A stretch of DNA of 5,565 bases, taken from positions 1-5,565 of the forward strand of contig JAAZGG010000096.1 of assembly GCA_012511355.1 (NCBI GenBank), given 5' to 3'. Position 1 is the first letter of the stretch; each line of letters begins with the position of its first letter. The position numbers and the translations under genes were made by a program. The notes beneath the pieces are model-generated. The model searched no databases and was not told the DNA's origin. It worked only from the letters and a program-made list of their open reading frames with translations. Origin of the DNA: a bacterium. GTDB lineage: Bacteria; Bacillota_I; Bacilli_A; RFN20; UBA1709. Below, piece by piece: positions 1 to 5,240 of the stretch.

Positions 1-266
1 CCATCATAGATTCCTTCAATTAGACCTGGGCCTAATTCAACTGAGAGGGCTTCATTGGTGGGATAGACGGGTTCGCCTGGTCCCAAACCAGCAGTCTCTT
101 CATAAACCTGAATGGAGGCCACGTCGCCTCTTAACTCGATAACTTCACCAATTAGTCTTTTTTCACTGACACGAACGACGTCATATAATTTGACATCTCC
201 CATGCCTTTAGCAAGAACTAGTGGTCCGGCAACTTTAGAGATGATTCCTACTTTTTTATCATTCAT
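1..266 (-). CDS. ntpA: V-type ATPase catalytic subunit A, N-terminal part (3' end outside window)
   Basis: This is the start of the catalytic, ATP-binding subunit of the V1/A1 head, which hydrolyses (or makes) ATP in an A3B3 hexamer. Only the first 88 complete codons are visible; the Walker A region lies beyond the left edge. The visible part is the N-terminal beta-barrel domain and matches the family strongly: a KVAGPLV stretch near residues 11-17, [19 protein letters not shown] near 27-45, [20 protein letters not shown] near 47-66, and [16 protein letters not shown] at the end. The start is the ATG at 266-264, preceded by AAAGGGTG about 7 nt upstream. The gap to the ntpG stop codon is 15 bp, so it is co-transcribed with the stalk genes. 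The beta-barrel could be confused with that of subunit B, but the [11 protein letters not shown] ending and the operon position favour A. The gene is also called atpA in many annotations. Confidence 0.96.
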   Translation of the reverse strand, partial: MNDKKVGIISKVAGPLVLAKGMGDVKLYDVVRVSEKRLIGEVIELRGDVASIQVYEETAGLGPGEPVYPTNEALSVELGPGLIEGIYD

Positions 267-281
267 TAATTGTCACCCTTT

Positions 282-596
282 CTATAAAATATCCATGCCT
301 ATGGCTTTTTCGACATTACTTCTGACCTTCTTTACACCAACACCCGTGCTTCCAGCTAGGGAAGGAATGGGGATGATGATGGGAAAAGCACTCTTAGCAT
401 ATTTTTCTAGTGTCCCCTTCATCTGGGTGTATAACTCTTCCGTTAAATAGATAATTTTGCAACCAGCTTGAACTAATTCAAAAATCTTTTGATCAGCATC
501 TACGGGAGTCTTAGCAAGTATTGTTGCAATGCCTACGGCATTGAACAAGTAGATTTCTTCTGTGCAACCGACGGCTGCCATATGAACTTTTTCCAT
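282..596 (-). CDS. ntpG: V-type ATPase subunit F (central stalk)
   Basis: A 104-residue protein of the size usual for V-ATPase subunit F (called NtpG in Enterococcus, AtpF elsewhere). In this family F binds subunit D and forms part of the rotating central shaft. Family signs are a short Rossmann-like alternating beta/alpha pattern, the IIYLTEEL motif at about residues 48-55, the hydrophobic strand IIIPIPS at 73-79, the glycine-rich AGSTGVG, and the C-terminal VEKAIGMDIL, which is nearly diagnostic. The first loop is unusual: the family often has VIGD-D here, and this protein has VGCTEE (residues 9-14). The start ATG at 596-594 has a strong AGGAGG 7 nt upstream. The stop codon of ntpC (TAG) overlaps that ribosome site, and the gap between the two genes is 11 bp, which suggests translational coupling. 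Confidence 0.95.
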   Translation of the reverse strand: MEKVHMAAVGCTEEIYLFNAVGIATILAKTPVDADQKIFELVQAGCKIIYLTEELYTQMKGTLEKYAKSAFPIIIPIPSLAGSTGVGVKKVRSNVEKAIGMDIL

Positions 597-607
597 TGCC
601 TTACCTC

Positions 608-1552
608 CTAATAACTCAGAAGATCAGCAACATCTGTCTCATGATTTGAATAAATCAAACGGATATTCTTTGCTTCTGCTTCTTTTTCTAAATAATAGTA
701 GACCAATGGTCCAACTGAACTGAATTGTAAACTAGAATCTTTCATGATTTTGAGTTTCAATTCATCAAAGGACTTCTCAAGTTTGCTTAAATCTAGATTA
801 TCAACATAATCTTTTAAACACTTGGAAATCTTTTCACCGTAATCTTTTTTAATGAAATGCTTTGCTAAGCCTTCACCTGCCAAAGAGTATGCGGATAGAA
901 AATCGTCTTTTTTGATGCTACCATAATCAAGGTACATCTCACTGAATTTATCAAAGCCCCAATTGAGAGTTTGACAGCGAATGAGTGTGAGAATGTTTGC
1001 TAAGTTAACGAAGGTGCCAAAGTATACAGCTAACGCCTCTTCTTTAACCACTTCTAACTTATCAAAGATGTATTCAAAGAAACAATTATCAATAGTTGCA
1101 CTAAGAACCCGGGCATTTTTGATACCAGCGGTTTTAACAGCAATCTTCTTAAGAAGGGGTGCGTATTCATCAGAAATACGATCATAATTACCACTATTTA
1201 TCGCTTCAGCTAATAAGGCTGTATCTATAACACCCGTGTTTAAATAATTTTCATTATGTAAGCCAAAGGTCTTGGCCTTATAAATAACCTTGGTGTTTTG
1301 CGCATCATTTTGTAAGTAGAAAAGCTCCATAACATCACTCTCTGGTGTAATTGTTTCCAAGAATTTCTTGGTTTTGAGCATTTCACTGGTGATAATTCCT
1401 TCTAAAGTATTACTGCTGCTACCATAGCCCATGTCAACTAAAGAAGTACGGAACTCTTCATCGCTACAGCGAAAAAGTTTCGATAACTTTGTTTTATCTA
1501 GAAGACTTGTTTCTCTGGCTTTAATAGCACCAATTGCATAACCATAATCCAT
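608..1552 (-). CDS. ntpC: V-type ATPase subunit C (d-like, central stalk to rotor coupler)
   Basis: A 314-residue soluble, mostly helical protein of the V-ATPase C/AC39 (eukaryotic d) family. In known structures it is a funnel that sits on the K ring and holds the D/F shaft. Conserved signs are the N-terminal YAIGAIKARETSLL (residues 5-18), where the family has a Y-A--R-R--E--LL pattern. There is a FGLHNENYLNTG segment near 96-107 and a FVNLANILTLIRC helix near 181-193 (family D/N-L-NI---LR). The C-terminal block SSVGPLVYYYLEKEAEAKNIRLI (about 278-300) resembles the family's GPEPL-AY---KE-EIKN-R-I. Length is slightly below the roughly 330 residues usual in bacteria, and the C-terminal tail looks short. 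The start ATG at 1552-1550 follows GGAG with 7 nt spacing; this site lies inside the last codons of ntpE, whose stop is only 2 bp away. Cys29, Cys157, Cys193 and Cys245 have no evident role. Confidence 0.94.
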   Translation of the reverse strand: MDYGYAIGAIKARETSLLDKTKLSKLFRCSDEEFRTSLVDMGYGSSSNTLEGIITSEMLKTKKFLETITPESDVMELFYLQNDAQNTKVIYKAKTFGLHNENYLNTGVIDTALLAEAINSGNYDRISDEYAPLLKKIAVKTAGIKNARVLSATIDNCFFEYIFDKLEVVKEEALAVYFGTFVNLANILTLIRCQTLNWGFDKFSEMYLDYGSIKKDDFLSAYSLAGEGLAKHFIKKDYGEKISKCLKDYVDNLDLSKLEKSFDELKLKIMKDSSLQFSSVGPLVYYYLEKEAEAKNIRLIYSNHETDVADLLSY

Positions 1553-1554
1553 CT

Positions 1555-2175
1555 TTATTCTCCATCACCGAAAAGAAGTTTGGCCACTTCTGACTCATGT
1601 TCTTCCCGGATATTATCAAGCAATACCTTGTATGAATGATTGACATCATAGCGTTTACCAATGAGAACAAAGCCGCCATCAATATCTGCAGCTTCTTTCG
1701 ATAAGGTTAACTTGTAACCTTTCCCCAATTTCTTATTGAGAAGATCGAGTTCAACTGGCTCCCCCTCTTGCTTACTAGCAAAGAGTTTGCGATATTTTTT
1801 GTAATCTTCTTTGGAAACTTTGACGACTTCATCGCCTTGGATAACATCGGACGCAATAACTTTAACCACTAAATCGGTTAATTCTTTATCGCTGAGTTTG
1901 AGCATTTTTGCATGAACTCTTTCAATGACCGTGTTAATCACTGCCTTTTTTGCATACAAGGATTTTTGTTTGGCAGATTGATCGACTTGAGTAAGTCTAG
2001 TTTTTAGATAATCAGCATTAGAACGGGTTGCGTCATCAATAATTCTCTTATATTCTTTTTCGAAACCTTCATCAATGCTTTTCTTGAGCGCGGCCGCTTT
2101 TTGTTGGCCGGCTTTAATAATTTCTTTAGCCTCTAGTTTTCCTTTTTCTTCAATTTTATCGTAGATGTTTGCCAA
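1555..2175 (-). CDS. ntpE: V-type ATPase subunit E (peripheral stalk), TTG start proposed
   Basis: Subunit E pairs with the G/H subunit to form the peripheral stalk that holds the A3B3 head still against rotor torque. The first half is a highly charged Lys/Glu/Ala-rich helix that continues as a likely coiled coil for about 100 residues. The second half is a compact domain with the family motif IDGGFVL (close to residues 165-171) and the ending ...LLDNIREEHESEVAKLLF, typical of vATP-synt_E. Start choice: a GTG at 2184-2182 would give 209 residues but has no ribosome site. The TTG at 2175-2173 gives 206 residues (MANIYDKIEEKG...) and is preceded by AGGTGAT at 2186-2180, complementary to the 16S tail and with suitable spacing, so I take TTG as the start. 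The gene follows ntpK by 33 bp and ends 2 bp before ntpC. Confidence 0.94.
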   Translation of the reverse strand: MANIYDKIEEKGKLEAKEIIKAGQQKAAALKKSIDEGFEKEYKRIIDDATRSNADYLKTRLTQVDQSAKQKSLYAKKAVINTVIERVHAKMLKLSDKELTDLVVKVIASDVIQGDEVVKVSKEDYKKYRKLFASKQEGEPVELDLLNKKLGKGYKLTLSKEAADIDGGFVLIGKRYDVNHSYKVLLDNIREEHESEVAKLLFGDGE

Positions 2176-2179
2176 TTTA

Positions 2180-2186
2180 ATCACCT
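2180..2186 (-). promoter_or_regulatory. Ribosome binding site deciding the ntpE start
   Basis: The minus strand reads AGGTGAT here, followed by TAAA and then TTG GCA AAC. AGGTGAT is part of the full Shine-Dalgarno complement to the usual 16S 3' tail, and the spacing places the TTG at 2175 in the right position. The in-frame GTG at 2184 lies within this site and so is unlikely to be the start. Confidence 0.7.
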
Positions 2187-2208
2187 AATTTCTGATAATT
2201 AAATTTGA

Positions 2209-2718
2209 CTAAACTTTGATACCGAAGACTAACAGGATGGAAACTAGTAATGACAAAATGGCATACGTTTCGACTAAGGCCGTCATCGTAATGCCCTTAG
2301 CGAATTGTTCGGGATCTTTGCCAGTCATTTGAATTGAGGCAGCAGCGGCTTTACCTTGGTAGATAGCAGAAACTAGACCACCTAAACCAATGGGAAGACC
2401 AGCACCAACGAAGGCCCAACCAGTGGCAACATCAAAAGCAGCATTATCTCCACCTAAAGCACCAATGTTTACCATGATAAGAATAGCAACTAAGAAGCCA
2501 TAGATACCTTGGGTTCCAGGTAAGGCTTGTAAGACCAATAATTTACCGAATAATTCGGGTTTTTCAGACATAACGCCAGCTGCTGATTTACCAGCAATAC
2601 CGACGCCAATAGCGGAACCACAGCAGGCTAAGCCAGCAGCGATAGCGGCTCCAAAAACAGCGATTGCGAATCCAGAAACGTTAGAAAATAATCCTGGAAT
2701 GTCGGCTAAAAATAACAT
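2209..2718 (-). CDS. ntpK: V-type ATPase subunit K (rotor-ring proteolipid, duplicated c subunit)
   Basis: A 169-residue membrane protein with four predicted transmembrane helices arranged as two related hairpins (about residues 14-42, 55-86, 95-122 and 142-167), as in V-type duplicated c subunits. The ring of these subunits carries ions through the membrane. The second hairpin keeps the essential carboxylate, Glu150 in ALVETYAIL. The equivalent position in the first hairpin is Gln70 in LPGTQGIYGF, so there is one ion site per four helices, the usual V-type arrangement. Aligned by eye with E. hirae NtpK, the Na+ ligands Leu61, Thr64, Gln65, Gln110 and Glu139 correspond to Leu66, Thr69, Gln70, Gln121 and Glu150, so all are present. 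Na+ coupling is therefore inferred. The ATG at 2718-2716 has AAAGGAG 9 nt upstream. The protein has a Cys-Cys pair (32-33) in helix 1. Position between ntpI and ntpE fits the E. hirae order. Confidence 0.97.
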   Translation of the reverse strand: MLFLADIPGLFSNVSGFAIAVFGAAIAAGLACCGSAIGVGIAGKSAAGVMSEKPELFGKLLVLQALPGTQGIYGFLVAILIMVNIGALGGDNAAFDVATGWAFVGAGLPIGLGGLVSAIYQGKAAAASIQMTGKDPEQFAKGITMTALVETYAILSLLVSILLVFGIKV

Positions 2719-2741
2719 TTTAATTTTCTCCTTTTCTTAAT

Positions 2742-2761
2742 AATAATCTTATTTGATTATT
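2742..2761 (-). repeat. AT-rich inverted repeat (possible mRNA hairpin) between ntpI and ntpK
   Basis: On the minus strand the arms are AATAATC and GATTATT, a perfect 7-bp inverted repeat with a 6-nt loop. It includes the ntpI stop codon and ends just upstream of the ntpK ribosome site. Only one G-C pair is present, so the hairpin would be weak. It has no U-tract after it on the coding strand, so it is not a good terminator. It could be a processing or mRNA-stability element, or chance in AT-rich DNA. Confidence 0.35.
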
Positions 2762-4700
2762 TTTTTTCGTTGATTTCATAAATGTATTTGTACTGAAGCG
2801 ATAACGGTTTGAAATCACGACCGCCACCTTCATAGAATTTTCCGTAGAATTCGATATACTGTAATCTACTGTCATGGACGTAGGCAGATAACAAACTCAT
2901 CGCAATGTTGAAGACATGACCAACGAGATAAACGACAATTGAGAGAACCCAACCAATGACACCACTTTGTACCATGCCAGCTAAAAAGTTCATGACATAG
3001 GCGATAATCGCCCCTGACATAGCTAGTGCTAAAATCCGTGAGTAGGAAAGAATGTCACTAATATAGGAAGTGACACCATATAAACTGGTTAAACCACCTG
3101 TGACCTTACCAATACCCTTCTTATCGCGACCAGCCGTAAATAGAACCATAGCAGCACCAATTGCTAAAACAACATAACCTATAGTTGCCACAACGGGTGG
3201 TATCTTCACTGGATCAGCCGAGAAGAAACTATGGGGCATCAAACCTCCCACAAAGTCAGCTAAAGCTAGGCATAAGCCAATCATTATGACGAGCCAGGAA
3301 ATATTATCGAAAATGCCCGCAAAATACTGACCTTCACGGAAACAGAGTATACATTTCATCACCAAGCCAAAACTTAAGTGGACGACTCCAATAATCATTG
3401 TTAGAACCAACATAACCAGAGGTTCATTTTGGGGATTAAACCACAAAATTAAAGAGGTTCCGCCTATTTCTGAAATACCGAAATAGCTACCCCATAAAAT
3501 ACCCCAAAGCATGGTTGTAATACTTCCAAAGAAGAAGATATTGATTAGTTTAGCAAAACCACCTTTTGGCTTCATAAACTTCTTGATGAAAAGCGTTGCA
3601 AGCAATAATAAAAGGCCGTATCCGGCATCGCCCATCATCATACCAAAAATCATCCAATACCAAACCGACATAACCGGATTAGGATCTAAATCACTTCTGC
3701 TAGGATGAGAGTATTGATCAGTTAGGGTTTCAAAGTTTGAAACAAATTTGTTGTTTTCTAAAGCAACCGGCACATCGTCATCATCAGCAGGCTCCACAAA
3801 TTCAACATCGAAATATGGAGTTGCTGTAGCAACGGCCTCTTTAATGACCTCCGTTTTCTTCGCTTTGCACCATCCAACAATTAGTGCTGTTTGCGCCGTG
3901 GTTTGTAGCGGAGTTTGCTTGTAAGCAAGCTCTGTGGCCATTTGATCTTGAAAGATCTGAATCTCTCTTTCTTTGGTCGCCAATTTCTTCAATTGGTCTT
4001 CAATTTCAGCAATCTTAGCTTCATTAGCTTCGATTACCTTCTGCTTCTCGACCACTAAATCGTGAATTGTCTTGTCCTCGTTTGGCAACTGCGTCTCCAT
4101 GAAGCCTGAACTTTTAATTTGTTCCATTACGGCTTCATCATCCTCATGCCAGTTGACAATCAGTACGGCTTGGCTATCTTCGCTTTGACCAAAAAGCGTA
4201 ACCTCGCTTTCAAGATCTTGGAAATTCTCCATAAAAGCATCCAATAATTTTGTGGCTACAAAACCAGGATGAATCTTGGTGTATTTAGAATCATAAATTG
4301 TTGACAATTTACCACCTAAACCCGACCAAGGTTCGAGAGTTTTGATAAACTCGCGACAGGCATCATTTTCCGTTTTAAGTCTTGAAATCGCTCCGTCTGC
4401 CTTTTCAATCTGTTCCAATGTTTCAACATTCTCAAGATTTGGATTAACAAAATCTTCGTAATCAACATTAAAGAACTTCGATTGATCAAACATTCCCTTC
4501 TTTTCAGTGTAGGGTTTCAATGTTTGCAAGGATCTTTGAGACCTTTGGACAAGGTTCTCCGCACGACTAGAATCGAGTGTCTCTTGACTATCCTCGGTAT
4601 GAATTACCATTAGTTCGCCAGCGCGCTGTAAAGCTTTGAGGACGTCCTCTTTGTCTTCTTTCAAAATGACAATTCTGGCTTTTTTCATCGGGACTATCAT
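2757..4700 (-). CDS. ntpI: V-type ATPase subunit I (membrane stator, a-like)
   Basis: At 647 residues this is a full-length V-ATPase 116-kDa/subunit I family protein (PF01496 type). It forms the two ion half-channels next to the K ring and anchors the peripheral stalks. The first ~340 residues are cytoplasmic, with a KKARIVILKED start and charged heptad-rich segments near 40-125 and 212-258 that look like coiled coils. The rest is membrane-embedded, with about seven or eight hydrophobic segments (near 344-372, 384-406, 427-453, 465-487, 500-522, 550-577, 580-606). Diagnostic motifs are FGMMMGDAGYG (352-362), DILSYSRILALAMSG with the key Arg555 (yeast Vph1 Arg735 equivalent by motif), and HVFNIAMSLLSAYVHDSRLQYIEFYGKFYEGGG with the second conserved Arg612 and Glu617. 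The start ATG at 4700 overlaps the ntpF stop as ATGA, giving translational coupling. Met5 is another ATG but has no ribosome site. Confidence 0.97.
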   Translation of the reverse strand: MIVPMKKARIVILKEDKEDVLKALQRAGELMVIHTEDSQETLDSSRAENLVQRSQRSLQTLKPYTEKKGMFDQSKFFNVDYEDFVNPNLENVETLEQIEKADGAISRLKTENDACREFIKTLEPWSGLGGKLSTIYDSKYTKIHPGFVATKLLDAFMENFQDLESEVTLFGQSEDSQAVLIVNWHEDDEAVMEQIKSSGFMETQLPNEDKTIHDLVVEKQKVIEANEAKIAEIEDQLKKLATKEREIQIFQDQMATELAYKQTPLQTTAQTALIVGWCKAKKTEVIKEAVATATPYFDVEFVEPADDDDVPVALENNKFVSNFETLTDQYSHPSRSDLDPNPVMSVWYWMIFGMMMGDAGYGLLLLLATLFIKKFMKPKGGFAKLINIFFFGSITTMLWGILWGSYFGISEIGGTSLILWFNPQNEPLVMLVLTMIIGVVHLSFGLVMKCILCFREGQYFAGIFDNISWLVIMIGLCLALADFVGGLMPHSFFSADPVKIPPVVATIGYVVLAIGAAMVLFTAGRDKKGIGKVTGGLTSLYGVTSYISDILSYSRILALAMSGAIIAYVMNFLAGMVQSGVIGWVLSIVVYLVGHVFNIAMSLLSAYVHDSRLQYIEFYGKFYEGGGRDFKPLSLQYKYIYEINEKK

Positions 4701-5005
4701 GATGAGACAACCTTCTTCATAATGTAACTAATTGCGATATCAATTCTACTATCCGCCAGTGAAGCTATCTTTTTATCTTCTTTTTCGTAATGAGCTAGTA
4801 ACTTAGCCTCTTCATCAGCTAATTTCTTAGTTGTTTCTTTGGCTAGTTTCTTTTCCTCATCTGCGGCTTTTTGTAGCAGGGCTTCTCCTGCTGCTTCTGC
4901 GGCCTTCTTGGTCTTCTCTAGTAGAGCTTCGACTTCTTTGACCGCATCAACTTTTGCTTGTTCAGCCTTAGCTTCAGCAGCTTGAATAGAATCTAAAATT
5001 GACAT
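4697..5005 (-). CDS. ntpF: V-type ATPase subunit G/H (peripheral stalk)
   Basis: A 102-residue, extremely Ala/Lys/Glu-rich, almost wholly helical protein with no membrane segment. Composition and heptad-like spacing point to a single long coiled-coil helix, as in V-ATPase subunit G/H (NtpF in E. hirae), which pairs with subunit E in the peripheral stalk. The C-terminal IDIAISYIMKKVV fits the short hydrophobic end that packs with the E head domain. Sequence alone is low-complexity and could be mistaken for other coiled-coil proteins; the assignment rests on size and on being the first gene directly before ntpI, exactly as in E. hirae. The ATG at 5005-5003 is preceded by AAAGGTGGTGAT, a strong ribosome site. 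It overlaps ntpI by 4 bp. Confidence 0.9.
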   Translation of the reverse strand: MSILDSIQAAEAKAEQAKVDAVKEVEALLEKTKKAAEAAGEALLQKAADEEKKLAKETTKKLADEEAKLLAHYEKEDKKIASLADSRIDIAISYIMKKVVSS

Positions 5006-5024
5006 TCAATCACCACCTTTCGCG

Positions 5025-5045
5025 ATAGATTATAACATAATCTAT
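5025..5045. promoter_or_regulatory. Candidate operator: perfect 9-3-9 inverted repeat over the -10
   Basis: On the minus strand the arms ATAGATTAT and ATAATCTAT are exact reverse complements separated by GTT, 21 bp in total. The repeat covers the extended -10 element and reaches almost to the likely transcription start. A dimeric repressor bound here would block RNA polymerase. It lies at or before the start, so it is unlikely to act as an RNA hairpin. The regulator is not identifiable from the window. Confidence 0.55.
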
Positions 5046-5057
5046 ATTATATGGAAA
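5029..5057 (-). promoter_or_regulatory. Putative sigma-A promoter of the V-ATPase operon
   Basis: The minus strand has TGTTATAAT, a consensus extended -10 (TATAAT at 5034-5029, TG at 5037-5036). Seventeen bp upstream is TTTCCA (5057-5052), a 4 of 6 match to TTGACA. Transcription would start near 5022, leaving a leader of only about 17 nt that consists mainly of the ntpF ribosome site. A second TATAAT is at 5051-5046 but has no convincing -35 at the right distance. The position downstream of the upp terminator and upstream of the first operon gene supports the call. Confidence 0.7.
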
Positions 5058-5154
5058 CAAAAAAAGTTACTTGATATCTGGTCTTTTTATGAACCTCCAT
5101 TCTTAAAAAAGCCGAAAACATCAGTTAAACTCAAAGTATTTACTCAGTGATTAA

Positions 5155-5178
5155 ACAAGAATTTTCCCAAGAATTTTC
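5155..5178 (-). repeat. Two tandem copies of a 12-bp unit
   Basis: The minus strand has GAAAATTCTTGG (5178-5167) followed at once by GAAAATTCTTGT (5166-5155), 11 of 12 identical. The first copy also lies in a small dyad, AAGAA-AA-TTCTT (5180-5169). It sits about 120 bp upstream of the operon -10. It may be an upstream binding site, or simply AT-rich DNA; no function is assigned. Confidence 0.4.
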
Positions 5179-5190
5179 TTAACTTTTTTC

Positions 5191-5211
5191 ATTTATATTG
5201 AAAATATAAAT
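5191..5211. repeat. Second perfect 9-3-9 inverted repeat, after the upp terminator
   Basis: Minus-strand arms ATTTATATT and AATATAAAT are exact reverse complements with a TTC spacer. There is no G-C pair in the arms, so an RNA hairpin would be unstable. It begins in the T-rich tail of the upp terminator. Its 9-3-9 layout equals that of the candidate operator at 5025-5045, but the half-sites agree at only 5 of 9 positions. Confidence 0.4.
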
Positions 5212-5233
5212 TAAAAGTGCCCCGAAGGACACT
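5208..5233 (-). terminator. Rho-independent terminator of upp
   Basis: On the minus strand the stem AGTGTCC / GGGCACT (5233-5227 with 5222-5216) closes a TTCG loop, giving the very stable C(UUCG)G tetraloop, followed by TTTTAATTT. It starts 7 nt after the upp stop and is preceded by an A-tract. One stem pair is G-U on the minus strand but would be C-A on the plus strand, so the minus strand is the better-paired one. The A8 tract becomes T8 on the plus strand, so weak bidirectional activity is possible. Confidence 0.88.
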
Positions 5234-5240
5234 GTTTTTT

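Noticed and set aside
112..450. Plus-strand open frame of 112 codons
   Set aside because: It runs antisense across the ntpA start and most of ntpG, which are both clear family members; its protein resembles nothing known and it has no ribosome site.
981..1187. Plus-strand open frame of 68 codons
   Set aside because: Entirely antisense to ntpC, with no plausible start context; a shadow of the real gene.
2742..2767. Plus-strand terminator (inverted repeat plus T-tract) at the ntpI end
   Set aside because: There is no plus-strand gene to terminate, and the T-tract is the complement of lysine codons at the end of ntpI.
3511..3708. Plus-strand open frame of 65 codons
   Set aside because: Antisense to the first membrane helices of ntpI; its hydrophobic look is a by-product of the opposite strand.
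4697..5005. Subunit G/H gene as a histone-like or generic Ala/Lys-rich DNA-binding protein
   Set aside because: The heptad pattern with abundant glutamate, the size, and the 4-bp overlap with ntpI fit the ATPase stalk subunit better.
5061..5088. AAAAAG ... CTTTTTT as an attenuator or terminator before the operon
   Set aside because: The stem would be six mostly A-U pairs with a loop of about 16 nt, too weak; it also lies upstream of the likely transcription start.
5047..5100. Possible 17-codon leader peptide on the minus strand (ATG at 5100, MEVHKKTRYQ...)
   Set aside because: No ribosome site before the ATG, no run of regulatory codons, and it lies upstream of the best promoter, so it would not be in the main transcript.
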